From a virus, in the IMG/VR virus record IMGVR_UViG_3300021225_000389, positions 1 through 21,866 of that record: DNA of 21,866 nucleotides; one strand, 5' to 3'. The notes under the pieces are model-generated. The model was not told where the DNA came from. It worked only from the letters and a program-made list of their open reading frames with translations, and did not search any database. The position numbers and the translations under genes were made by a program. Shown piece after piece: positions 4,948-11,830 of the stretch (position 1 is the stretch's first letter; the number at the start of each line of letters is the position of its first letter).

Positions 4948-4978
4948 CAAAAGTAATATAATTTATCAGTCGTGTCAA
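4948..4978 (-). promoter_or_regulatory. Host-type promoter for the 37-aa ORF and possibly the tRNA array
   Basis: TTGACA (4973-4978), then TACTTTTG (4948-4955). The spacing from TTG is 20 nt, as in the three promoters at 15224-15444. It lies just beyond the 3' end of the ferritin gene. Confidence 0.75.
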
Positions 4979-4983
4979 GTTTT

Positions 4984-5574
4984 TTATCCGAAATATGTAT
5001 TTTCGAAATAAAGAACTTGGAATTTATCTTTCTTATCTACAAGGTTTGAAGCATTTATCAAGTCATTAAACTCAACAACTGATTCTCTTTGGATGTCTCT
5101 GAATTGTTGTAAGAAGTCAAATGTTGTTAAGTCATCTTGAAACACGTCATGTGAATCACTATTATAACTCTTCATTAGTTTCAATTCAAACTCATATGCT
5201 TGGTGTACGATATCAATTAAATTATCAAACTTGTGTGATGAATCCGCTTTAGCAATTTCAGGTAGTATATTAAAATCAGTCATATACTTCTGTATGATTT
5301 CAGCATGTCCCAATTCTGTTTTAGCATCTGCGTCAAAGAAAGCCGCTGCCTTCTTATAGTTTTGGTCATGACACCAGTTAGCTGCTGCTCTGTATAGGTA
5401 GTGAGCGTAATATTCATCTTTAAGACGAGAGTTTAGTATCTTAATTACTTTATCAGATAACTTATAAAGTTTTGGTTCAGACTGCGACTTCAGATTATTA
5501 TCGCTTGTTTTTTGTTCGTTAATATTCATCGCCGCTTGAAATAATTGTTCTTTAGTTATTACTACATTTTTCAT
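4984..5574 (-). CDS. Ferritin-like iron-storage protein with an N-terminal phage tag
   Basis: 196 aa. Residues about 38-175 form a non-haem ferritin four-helix domain with all five ferroxidase-type ligands in register: E54 (DEYYAHYLYR), E87 and H90 (ELGHA), E130 and Q162. Known members oxidise Fe(II) and store Fe(III) in 24-mers. The first 37 residues are extra compared with bacterial FtnA. They begin MKNVVITKEQ and carry INE at 18-20, matching the shared tag seen in other proteins here. Driven by an ATATTTAT box 4 nt before the start. A phage ferritin might protect the host or DNA from iron-driven damage, or be a packaged virion protein; the tag favours the latter. Confidence 0.85.
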   Translation of the reverse strand: MKNVVITKEQLFQAAMNINEQKTSDNNLKSQSEPKLYKLSDKVIKILNSRLKDEYYAHYLYRAAANWCHDQNYKKAAAFFDADAKTELGHAEIIQKYMTDFNILPEIAKADSSHKFDNLIDIVHQAYEFELKLMKSYNSDSHDVFQDDLTTFDFLQQFRDIQRESVVEFNDLINASNLVDKKDKFQVLYFENTYFG

Positions 5575-5577
5575 ATA

Positions 5578-5586
5578 TATAAATAT
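5578..5586 (-). promoter_or_regulatory. ATATTTAT box, ferritin gene
   Basis: Sense strand ATATTTAT, 4 nt from the ATG. If it is a -10 element the mRNA starts at or next to the start codon. Confidence 0.5.
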
Positions 5587-5600
5587 ATCTTATATTACAA

Positions 5601-5608
5601 ATATTTAT
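5601..5608 (+). promoter_or_regulatory. ATATTTAT box, 217-aa gene
   Basis: Plus-strand ATATTTAT, 5 nt before the ATG at 5614. Together with the ferritin box it forms a divergent pair in a 39-bp gap. Confidence 0.5.
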
Positions 5609-5613
5609 CAAGT

Positions 5614-6267
5614 ATGAAGGTTAAAAAATATGTTGACTACATTGTTAAAATGATTCCTGAATTTGAATTCGAAGGTCTTAGAATATATTGGTCTGGTGAG
5701 TATTACAAAAATTACAGAGTTGATAAAGTTCCGATTTACAAAATAGATAACCCTAATAATGTCCCATTTACAAAAGTGGCAATATCTGCTGAGATAGAAG
5801 AAAGGATTTCAACAATACAAAAATTCTTACCCAATATTGATATTGCTCCGATGTTTTTATATTACCTATATTGTGATGATTTATATGTCCCACAAAAAAC
5901 TCTCAACAAGATTTCTAAATGTTTAAAGGGTTCAAAATTTGAAAAAATGAAAGAATTTTCTATAGACAACTTACGTAAAGAATTTTTAGTTAAATGTTCT
6001 TTTGACGGAAATTTTAGTATATTAATAGATAGTGAAGCAATAGAATGGAATGTTAATTTTTCTATTGATGAAGCGGTTTTATATTATGACGGTGAAGCTG
6101 AAGTTTTATCTAAAAAGGACGCTCGTGAAATAACACTTGACCTTTACGAAGATTATATTGAAAATGAAATTTGGGATTGTATCCAAGAAGATATTGGTGA
6201 GAACAAAGCCTTTGTTAATTTTGATTTTATGGGGTGGTATACCTTATTTAAATATATTCAATCCTGA
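5614..6267 (+). CDS. Hypothetical 217-aa protein
   Basis: One of the few plus-strand genes. I choose ATG 5614 (MKVKKYVDYIVKMIPEFEFE) over an upstream in-frame start at 5545. The extension would be a string of Tyr, Ile and Lys encoded by promoter-like AT-rich DNA, and the ATATTTAT box sits 5 nt before 5614. No recognised domain. It is acidic, with a predicted mixed fold and no membrane segments. It is divergent from the ferritin gene and converges on the next gene with a 10-bp overlap of the two 3' ends. It lacks the N-terminal tag. Confidence 0.75.
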   Translation: MKVKKYVDYIVKMIPEFEFEGLRIYWSGEYYKNYRVDKVPIYKIDNPNNVPFTKVAISAEIEERISTIQKFLPNIDIAPMFLYYLYCDDLYVPQKTLNKISKCLKGSKFEKMKEFSIDNLRKEFLVKCSFDGNFSILIDSEAIEWNVNFSIDEAVLYYDGEAEVLSKKDAREITLDLYEDYIENEIWDCIQEDIGENKAFVNFDFMGWYTLFKYIQS

Positions 6268-6812
6268 ACAAAAAATCTTTCCATATCCACACTAACACCA
6301 GTCTTGTAGGTAATTTCTTCTGTAAAAACTTCATCAATAATTTCCTTAACTTCATTTTCAATTTCCCATCCAATGGATTGGTCGTTAAGAGCTTGTTTTA
6401 AATCACGAACTCCATCACCTGTCATTATTAAATCCACCTCACTACCCGGTAAAATATAAACTTCAACCCACATTTGTCCGTCGTCTTGGTCTATTGGTTT
6501 TGCGTTGAAATCAAAACTATATCCACCTGAAAAGTTATATCGGTCTGTTTTGAAAGTTTGTTGTAATAATTCTTCAGTTAGTTTAACCGATTGTTCATTG
6601 TCCAAGAAGTTCCTTAACGTTCTAGTTAAGATACCAAATTGTTTTGACCAAACTGATATATCAAAAAACTTCAAAATTGACTTATCAATATGTGGTCGTT
6701 CACCTCTATTGACTTGTTTCTCAAACAATTTCTTAGCCAACTTTTCAAAGTTTGGTTGTTCCATCCCCTCTTTCAATAATCTATTTTGTTCTTCTGATAT
6801 AAGATACTTCAT
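6258..6812 (-). CDS. Hypothetical tagged protein, 184 aa
   Basis: Unknown function. The N-terminus MKYLISEEQNRLLKEG matches the shared tag, with LKE at residues 13-15 as a possible (L/I)-x-E cleavage site. The remainder is a soluble domain with a basic segment at about 30-45 (KLFEKQVNRGERPHIDK) and an acidic C-terminal part. It is preceded by an ATATTTAT box 5 nt from the ATG that overlaps the stop codon of the next gene upstream, so it can be transcribed separately from that tagged neighbour. Confidence 0.8.
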   Translation of the reverse strand: MKYLISEEQNRLLKEGMEQPNFEKLAKKLFEKQVNRGERPHIDKSILKFFDISVWSKQFGILTRTLRNFLDNEQSVKLTEELLQQTFKTDRYNFSGGYSFDFNAKPIDQDDGQMWVEVYILPGSEVDLIMTGDGVRDLKQALNDQSIGWEIENEVKEIIDEVFTEEITYKTGVSVDMERFFVQD

Positions 6813-6816
6813 TACT

Positions 6817-6825
6817 TATAAATAT
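6817..6825 (-). promoter_or_regulatory. ATATTTAT box, 184-aa tagged gene
   Basis: Sense ATATTTAT followed by AAGTA and the ATG. It fits in the 12-bp gap between two tagged genes. Confidence 0.5.
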
Positions 6826-7190
6826 TACCAATCAATACCAGGTCCGAATTCCCTGTCGTCAATTATGTTTTCAATAAACAATTCTATATTTGGAATCCAC
6901 TCACTAATTCTAGCGTTAATTTCTTCAATTAAATTATCAAAATCTTCTCTTTTTGAGTTTTTATGTATGGTAACTAAAACTAACACACCATCAGTAAAGT
7001 GCATATAATCCTTTTTAGCAACATCATTAACAATTATTTTATTAACAGAATTAACTTCATCAAGTTCATCCATCTCACCCATTCCCCACTCTTCAGATTC
7101 TTCTCTGATTATATCAAGTGTGGAATTAATTAATCTCTGAATTGTGTTCCCTAAAGACTTAGCTTGGGATTCTGTAATGATAAACTTCAT
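6825..7190 (-). CDS. Hypothetical tagged protein, 121 aa
   Basis: Begins MKFIITESQAKSLGNTIQRL, the shared tag. The nearest later (L/I)-x-E is IRE at 28-30, further in than in the other tagged proteins, although ITE at 5-7 also fits. The rest is acidic, ending in REFGPGIDW. A strand-rich centre (KIIVNDVAKKDY, then GVLVLVTIH) followed by a helix suggests a small alpha/beta domain. Family unknown. It lies 12 bp downstream of the HAD gene with its own ATATTTAT box, so promoter class changes inside this gene cluster. Confidence 0.8.
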   Translation of the reverse strand: MKFIITESQAKSLGNTIQRLINSTLDIIREESEEWGMGEMDELDEVNSVNKIIVNDVAKKDYMHFTDGVLVLVTIHKNSKREDFDNLIEEINARISEWIPNIELFIENIIDDREFGPGIDW

Positions 7191-7195
7191 ATAGA

Positions 7196-7203
7196 ATAAA
7201 TAT
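7196..7203 (-). promoter_or_regulatory. ATATTTAT box, 121-aa tagged gene
   Basis: Sense ATATTTAT, then TCTAT and the ATG. It overlaps the stop codon of the HAD gene. Confidence 0.5.
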
Positions 7204-7775
7204 TACCCTTCCAAGAAAGATAACACTTTATCTTTGATTCCAATTTGTTTGATACCTTCATTCTCGTTTGGTGTAAGGACAAAGTTATCCAATCCCCAAT
7301 CGTGTTCAAACTCCATTCCATAACGTAGTCCTTTCTTACCCATGTCCAAATCGTCAATAGCAACCCAATGTGTTACTTCAGGATGGTTTGATAACCAATC
7401 TTGGATTTCAGTACTTCTTGTCCCTTCCAAATCCCAATTTCGGTGCCAGGTAACTCTTGTTAAATCAAGTACATTACCTGTAAAATCAATTGGTCGTTTG
7501 GTGATACCATGTTTTTCGTAGTAATCACCCATCTCTTCAACTGAACACCAAACTTTCCAGTCAGAAGATACAACGATTTCAGCACCTGTCTTTTCCAAGA
7601 TTTCATTTAATACCTTGATTGCCTTTTTGTCAAAGTTATCAAAACGAGCGTCAACAGGCATTGACATAACATCTTGACTCAACTTCTTTCTCGCCTTTTG
7701 TTGTTTCTTAAATCGTGACCCCCAGTTACCTGATAAACAGATAACTCCATCGTGGTCTAAGAATATTACTTTCAT
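7203..7775 (-). CDS. HAD-superfamily phosphatase (resembles HAD domain of RNA-repair proteins)
   Basis: 190 aa. The HAD nucleophile motif DHDG is at residues 7-10 (D7 nucleophile, D9 acid), motif II is VVSSDW at 68-73, and the motif IV acidic pair DD is at 141-142. This matches the HAD fold, closest in my judgement to the small phage HAD group also found fused in Swiss-army-knife RNA-repair proteins. Such enzymes remove phosphates, for example from nucleic-acid 3' ends, which could serve RNA repair near a tRNA-rich region; the substrate is not shown by the sequence. Follows the 56-aa gene with a 1-nt gap, sharing its host-type promoter. Confidence 0.8.
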   Translation of the reverse strand: MKVIFLDHDGVICLSGNWGSRFKKQQKARKKLSQDVMSMPVDARFDNFDKKAIKVLNEILEKTGAEIVVSSDWKVWCSVEEMGDYYEKHGITKRPIDFTGNVLDLTRVTWHRNWDLEGTRSTEIQDWLSNHPEVTHWVAIDDLDMGKKGLRYGMEFEHDWGLDNFVLTPNENEGIKQIGIKDKVLSFLEG

Positions 7776-7776
7776 G

Positions 7777-7947
7777 TTATTTCTTTTTTGAGTATTTCTC
7801 TCGGTTGGTTACTTTTTTAACTGGGTCGTATTTGTATTTTATTTCTACAGATATCGGGCCATTCTTGAACTTATCCAAATCGTAAGTCCATACAGAAGTA
7901 GTATCTTCTGTCTCGTAGGTTCTTTGAAATTTAGTTTTTTCGCTCAT
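7777..7947 (-). CDS. Hypothetical 56-aa protein upstream of the HAD gene
   Basis: ATG at 7947 and TAA at 7777, beginning MSEKTKFQRTYETEDTTSVW. It is small and hydrophilic with a lysine-rich C-terminus (REKYSKKK). It is supported by an excellent host-type promoter 7 nt upstream and by coupling to the HAD gene (stop and next ATG separated by one base). Family unknown; it may be an accessory to the HAD enzyme. Confidence 0.75.
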   Translation of the reverse strand: MSEKTKFQRTYETEDTTSVWTYDLDKFKNGPISVEIKYKYDPVKKVTNREKYSKKK

Positions 7948-7954
7948 AAGGGAG

Positions 7955-7985
7955 CAAAGATACGAAATTATTTTTCGTTTTCAAA
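7955..7985 (-). promoter_or_regulatory. Host-type promoter for the 56-aa and HAD genes
   Basis: TTTG (7982-7985), a 19-nt spacer and TATCTTTG (7955-7962). It overlaps the 3' end of the 141-aa gene upstream. Confidence 0.78.
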
Positions 7986-8393
7986 ATTATATAATGGAAT
8001 AAAATCTTCAGATGGTGAAAATTCAAAGTTATCAACAACAACAGGTAAATCAATATTAAAGAATTTAAGGAAGTTTTCAATATCTTCACCAATTTGAACA
8101 TAGAACTCAAACCAAAAATTAGTTACATTTTGTCTACCAGTCACCTTCTGTTTAGTGCTAAAAACGGCAGAAGATAAGTAAAGATTAACCATTCCTTCAC
8201 CATTAACCAACTTAACCGAAACGAAAAGGTGGTCAGTCATTTCACCAACACTTCTTAATTGTCTAATACCATCAATGTGAAATTGATAATAAGCTTTAAC
8301 AGGTTGCCCTTCCAACTTGAATCTAACTCTATGGTTATACTCAAAGGTTTTACCTTCAATGAACTTATTTATTCTTTTAAGTTGACTATTCAT
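7968..8393 (-). CDS. Hypothetical 141-aa protein
   Basis: Soluble protein starting MNSQLKRINKFIEGKTFEYN. It is strand-rich (VSVKLVNGEGMVNLYLSSAV, FWFEFYVQI), with an acidic C-terminus. No tag, signal peptide or recognised family. Its start overlaps the lipoprotein stop codon by 4 bp, making it the last gene of a unit that starts at the tagged 105-aa gene at 10162. Confidence 0.75.
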   Translation of the reverse strand: MNSQLKRINKFIEGKTFEYNHRVRFKLEGQPVKAYYQFHIDGIRQLRSVGEMTDHLFVSVKLVNGEGMVNLYLSSAVFSTKQKVTGRQNVTNFWFEFYVQIGEDIENFLKFFNIDLPVVVDNFEFSPSEDFIPLYNFENEK

Positions 8394-8821
8394 CGTCTAA
8401 CACCTGGTTTAGTTGTCCCTCTTTGTGGTCCATCAGTTCTTTTATAATGAGTCACATTTGGTTTAGGTGTGTTAATAGTCGGTGAAGGGTTGTTGTGTTG
8501 TGGTGGAGGTGGTGGTGGTAACGGTAGTGTCGTCTGTTGATAGTTATATGTTGGGTAATAATTGTTATTTCTATTGTAGTAGTTATAGTCAGGATAGTTG
8601 TTGTAATAAGTTACAGGTAATACAGTTCTGTTACCGTAATAGTCCTCAGATGATACCGGTCTTGCCTTTGGTTCGTGGTGTGTCACCCAAAACTCTTCGG
8701 TTCTGTTCCAATACATCTCATCATCTTCAGGTCTTGTTCTGTCATCAGTTAGATTTTCAAAACTAGCACAAGATGTGAATAGTAAGATAAAAAATAATAT
8801 GTTAAGATTTTTCAATTCCAT
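8390..8821 (-). CDS. Putative lipoprotein, Pro/Tyr/Asn-rich
   Basis: 143 aa from ATG 8821 (an upstream GTG is less likely). The first 17 residues form a lipoprotein signal (LNILFFILLFTSC), with lipobox LFTSC and the lipidated cysteine at 18. The mature part is low-complexity: charged, then Tyr/Asn-rich, then a run of seven prolines, then basic. Outer-membrane spanin subunits are small proline-rich lipoproteins, so a lysis role is possible. A moron-type surface lipoprotein is equally possible. It overlaps the metallopeptidase 3' end by 20 bp. Confidence 0.75.
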   Translation of the reverse strand: MELKNLNILFFILLFTSCASFENLTDDRTRPEDDEMYWNRTEEFWVTHHEPKARPVSSEDYYGNRTVLPVTYYNNYPDYNYYNRNNNYYPTYNYQQTTLPLPPPPPPQHNNPSPTINTPKPNVTHYKRTDGPQRGTTKPGVRR

Positions 8822-9845
8822 AAACACGACCTAAATTTCTTTTTAGTTTTTTACCAGCTTTGTTAATTCTTGGTTCATACATTTTAAACAAATCATAGAT
8901 ACTTTTTGTTTTCTCTATGTTTTGTGGGACAGGGTTACCAGTTTGTTTAGCAATTTGTCTATATTGTTTCATATAGAACTTATGTAAATTACTCAAATGA
9001 TAAACAAGTGTGTCCTCACCACTTCTTTCTTTGATAATATTAACAAGACCATCAAAGAAGTCATCAGCATTAAACTTTTCCATCTTATCAGCAATTTGCC
9101 AGTAAGGTGATTTCATAAACTCCTCAGGTGTCATCTTAAAGGATTTTGAATACGCTTCTTGTGACATAGCATTTAACTCATATGGTTCTGAATAATAAAC
9201 CAAATCCAAAAATGATGAGTAATAAGTAAAAATTTTCTTAGGAACATTTGGATTTATACCACCAGCAAATGTTTTAGTTAAATCAACCTCACCCTTACCT
9301 GTTGACTCCCATCTTTTATAAAACTCATATAAGTGTAACATTTCATGAGTAATACTATCTCTTAAATCATCAATCAAATCATTAATATCTTCAGGTTCAA
9401 ATGTTGGTGTAATTAAAACTTCAACCTCCATTTTACCGATGATAGTTTTATTAATCTCTTTAAGTATTTTTTCAGGTATTTCAAGTGACGGAAGTTTCAT
9501 ATAAGATTCACCCTGTGATTCTTTTTTAATTTGATACATCGCCCCACCTGTTCTAAACTTAGCATTACCAGTAGGTTTTTTTACATAACCAAATTTAATT
9601 TCAATATCTAAACCTTCAACAGGGAACTCTATAAATGCATCCGGGTCTGACTTAACAACTTGTTTCATTGTGTTGTAGTCTAAATTAATTGACTCCGAAT
9701 CATTTTTTTTATTGAATGTCATGTCTTCAACAATTGGCATAACCTCATTAAGGACAATATTAATGAATGGTATTGTCGCACGACTAACACCTAAATCTTC
9801 ATTTAGTATTTGTTTATATTGTTCCTCTGTAATTACTACTTTCAT
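8802..9845 (-). CDS. Putative zinc metallopeptidase with N-terminal phage tag
   Basis: 347 aa. The zincin signature HEMLH is at residues 167-171 (H167, E168, H171), with E223 in EPYELNA as a candidate third ligand, typical of gluzincin-like folds. The N-terminus MKVVITEEQYKQILNED is the clearest copy of the shared tag, with LNE at 14-16. The C-terminus is basic (KAGKKLKRNLGR). Probable role: peptidase acting in capsid maturation, on the host cell wall, or on host proteins after injection. The ATG overlaps the stop of the upstream tagged 105-aa gene by one base. Confidence 0.75.
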   Translation of the reverse strand: MKVVITEEQYKQILNEDLGVSRATIPFINIVLNEVMPIVEDMTFNKKNDSESINLDYNTMKQVVKSDPDAFIEFPVEGLDIEIKFGYVKKPTGNAKFRTGGAMYQIKKESQGESYMKLPSLEIPEKILKEINKTIIGKMEVEVLITPTFEPEDINDLIDDLRDSITHEMLHLYEFYKRWESTGKGEVDLTKTFAGGINPNVPKKIFTYYSSFLDLVYYSEPYELNAMSQEAYSKSFKMTPEEFMKSPYWQIADKMEKFNADDFFDGLVNIIKERSGEDTLVYHLSNLHKFYMKQYRQIAKQTGNPVPQNIEKTKSIYDLFKMYEPRINKAGKKLKRNLGRVYGIEKS

Positions 9846-10162
9846 TACTTACCAATTACAATATCGTTATAGTTTAAAGTTTCCATTCCTTTCATGTCGT
9901 CAACAACTTCATCATACATATAAGCTTTAACAACAGAAACAATTGATTGTTCTGCTTGAGCAATTTTAGATTCCATCCAATCGTCCAACTGTTCATCATC
10001 TTCTAAAATTTCCCACATCTGTAATGCTAAAGTACCAATGGTAAATAATTGTTGTTTAGCCATATAATTTCCATCTTTATCTTCTTTTACAATTCCTTTA
10101 TTTTCAGATAAAGTTTTTTTTAACTTTTCAAGTTGTTCTTGAGTTATAACGATTTTAGACAT
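9845..10162 (-). CDS. Tagged structural-type protein resembling a marine T4-like phage domain
   Basis: 105 aa from ATG 10162 (MSKIVITQEQLEKLKKTLSE); the longer reading from 10210 would start with a hydrophobic string encoded by terminator and promoter DNA. After the tag, with LSE at 18-20, residues about 28-90 (YMAKQQLFTIGTLA, then DDWMESKIAQAEQSIVSV) resemble a helical module I know from uncharacterised or virion proteins of marine T4-like phages (MAKxQL, then W-x-SKI). This is from memory, not a search. Driven by its own ATATTTAT-type box and coupled to the metallopeptidase. Confidence 0.7.
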   Translation of the reverse strand: MSKIVITQEQLEKLKKTLSENKGIVKEDKDGNYMAKQQLFTIGTLALQMWEILEDDEQLDDWMESKIAQAEQSIVSVVKAYMYDEVVDDMKGMETLNYNDIVIGK

Positions 10163-10177
10163 AGTAATAGTTTTATA

Positions 10178-10186
10178 TATAAATAC
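10178..10186 (-). promoter_or_regulatory. ATATTTAT-type box, metallopeptidase operon
   Basis: Sense GTATTTAT (one mismatch), 16 nt before the ATG. It lies just downstream of the terminator at 10191-10225, consistent with a new transcript starting here. Confidence 0.45.
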
Positions 10187-10190
10187 AAAT

Positions 10191-10225
10191 AAAAAGAAAA
10201 AAGGGAACAATAATGTCCCCTTTTT
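10191..10225 (-). terminator. Intrinsic terminator after the 87-aa gene
   Basis: GGGA/TCCC stem with a 9-nt loop between T-rich tracts on both strands, so it could act in either direction. Upstream of it (10229-10268) lie two more hairpins, CTTTG-TTAAA-CAAAG and CTGAC-TTCCGG-GTCAG, in the 3' UTR of the 87-aa gene. Confidence 0.65.
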
Positions 10226-10268
10226 GAGCCTGACCCGGAAGTCAGTCCACCACTTTGTTTAACAAAGA

Positions 10269-10532
10269 CTATTTAACCTCTCCTACTTTAGCCAATACTT
10301 GGTCAGAAAAAGTAATCAATTCATTTTCTGTTGTAATCAAACATTCAGATAAAATTTTGAATGGGATTTGAATTAATGTGTCAGTAACATTATAATATCT
10401 AAATGATGTCTTATTATCAATCGCATCATTAACAAGTTTTAAGAACAATTTGGTTTGAACCATATCTGAAAAAGACATAGACAAGATTTTACCAAAGGTT
10501 TCGTGTTGAATGATTAATGTTGTTTGTTTCAT
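10269..10532 (-). CDS. Hypothetical 87-aa protein
   Basis: Begins MKQTTLIIQHETFGKILSMS. No membrane segment or known motif. It is a single-gene unit, with a host-type promoter directly upstream (10537-10568) and a terminator downstream. The promoter leaves only 4 nt before the ATG. It sits beyond the 3' end of the rmlB-like gene but is transcribed from its own promoter. Confidence 0.75.
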   Translation of the reverse strand: MKQTTLIIQHETFGKILSMSFSDMVQTKLFLKLVNDAIDNKTSFRYYNVTDTLIQIPFKILSECLITTENELITFSDQVLAKVGEVK

Positions 10533-10536
10533 AAGA

Positions 10537-10568
10537 CAAATATAGATAAACTATTCTTCTCTTCCAAA
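10537..10568 (-). promoter_or_regulatory. Host-type promoter for the 87-aa gene
   Basis: TTTG (10565-10568), a 20-nt spacer and TATATTTG (10537-10544). It overlaps the 3' end of the rmlB-like gene. Confidence 0.72.
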
Positions 10569-11519
10569 CTTTTTGAAATAAAAATCTATAGTTCTATCTA
10601 AACCTTCGTCAAAATTAACTTTAGGTTCCCACCCAACTTGTTCTTTTACTTTGGTAAAATCAATTGAGTATCTAAAGTCATGTCCCTTTCTATCTTCAAC
10701 GAATGTAATTAAGTCCTGAGAGTTCTGTTCCCATTGTTTAAAATCATCAATCTTATCACAAATCAACCTAACAAGTCTTAAATTGTTTAGTTCATTACCA
10801 CCACCGATACAATAGGTTTCACCTACCTTACCTTTGTGGAATATCATATCAATCGCATCAACATGGTCCTGAACATACAACCAATCTCTTACATTCTGTC
10901 CGTTACCATAAACTGGTATTGGTTTACCATCAAGGATACTCTTAATGATTGTTGGGATTAGTTTTTCACTATGTTGGTTTGGTCCGAAGTTGTTTGAGCA
11001 GTTTGATATCACAACAGGTAATCCGTATGTGTGATGATAAGCTCTAACAAAGTGGTCGGATGATGCTTTAGATGCTGAGTAAGGACTTCTTGGGTCATAA
11101 GCAGTTTTCTCGTCAAAAGAACCCACCGAACCTAAATGTCCAAATACTTCATCAGTTGATATATGATAGAATAATTTAATACCATACTTAACCGAAGCGT
11201 CCAACAGATTCAATGTTCCAATAATATTGGTTTGAACAAACTCCATCGGATTTAATATTGAGTTATCAACATGCGACTCAGCTGCAAAATGTATTACCGA
11301 ATCAAATTTATAATCCTCAAATAACTTAAACAACCTATCTCTTTCAGTGATACTGAATTTGATTATCCGAGCTTCACGATGATTCTCAATATTACTTTCA
11401 TCCGCAGCGTATGTCTCACTATCAAGGATAACTAAATTGTAATCTGGGTATTTTGATTTAAAGGTATTATAAAAATTTGAACCGATAAACCCAAGTCCAC
11501 CTGTAATTAATATATTCAT
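10551..11519 (-). CDS. rmlB: dTDP-glucose 4,6-dehydratase (RmlB-like)
   Basis: 322 aa, the normal family length. The NAD-binding motif GGLGFIG is at residues 7-13. The family triad STDEVFG at 121-127 (T122, D123, E124) and Y147/K151 in YSASK are all present. These residues are diagnostic of RmlB, which converts dTDP-glucose to dTDP-4-keto-6-deoxyglucose in rhamnose and related sugar synthesis. A related NDP-hexose 4,6-dehydratase is the main alternative. No other sugar genes are in the window, so it must feed a host pathway or phage genes elsewhere, perhaps to alter surface sugars or glycosylate virion proteins. Overlaps the upstream gene by 4 bp. Confidence 0.92.
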   Translation of the reverse strand: MNILITGGLGFIGSNFYNTFKSKYPDYNLVILDSETYAADESNIENHREARIIKFSITERDRLFKLFEDYKFDSVIHFAAESHVDNSILNPMEFVQTNIIGTLNLLDASVKYGIKLFYHISTDEVFGHLGSVGSFDEKTAYDPRSPYSASKASSDHFVRAYHHTYGLPVVISNCSNNFGPNQHSEKLIPTIIKSILDGKPIPVYGNGQNVRDWLYVQDHVDAIDMIFHKGKVGETYCIGGGNELNNLRLVRLICDKIDDFKQWEQNSQDLITFVEDRKGHDFRYSIDFTKVKEQVGWEPKVNFDEGLDRTIDFYFKKFGREE

Positions 11520-11779
11520 TTTTCTATCTCAATTTTAATTTCAGTCTTACTTTTACTGAAGTTTTCTTTAATTATGGAATTCCAACTTAACTCTACCAAG
11601 AATTTCTTAAACTCCTCATCCTTAATTTTTTTAATATAAGAAAGTAATTCTTGTTCAGTGCAATTAGGATTGACATCCATGTATTGTTTGATTATTGGAA
11701 ACTTTTCCAAATCAATCTCTTCTAACTCTCTTACTCCTTCATAATGGTGTCTTTCAACCACACCTAATTTAATTTTCAT
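11516..11779 (-). CDS. Hypothetical 87-aa protein coupled to rmlB
   Basis: Begins MKIKLGVVERHHYEGVRELE. Charged, helical, with a Lys/Glu-rich end (FSKSKTEIKIEIEK). No known motif. It forms a two-gene operon with the RmlB-like gene through an overlapping stop and start. Nothing in the sequence links it to sugar metabolism beyond this coupling. Confidence 0.7.
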   Translation of the reverse strand: MKIKLGVVERHHYEGVRELEEIDLEKFPIIKQYMDVNPNCTEQELLSYIKKIKDEEFKKFLVELSWNSIIKENFSKSKTEIKIEIEK

Positions 11780-11801
11780 ATCCCAATATAAAAATTAGTA
11801 T

Positions 11802-11830
11802 CCCCCATGTTTCAGGGGGATTTTATTATT
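11802..11830 (-). terminator. Hairpin terminator after the T9SS cargo gene
   Basis: CCCCC/GGGGG with an 8-nt loop. The T-run on the minus strand (ATTTTTA) is 7 nt beyond the stem, so it is weaker than the other terminators. On the plus strand it is followed by ATTTTATT. Confidence 0.5.

Noticed and set aside
6505-7008. Plus-strand 167-aa ORF
   Set aside because: Runs opposite two well-supported tagged genes and across their promoter box; shadow frame.
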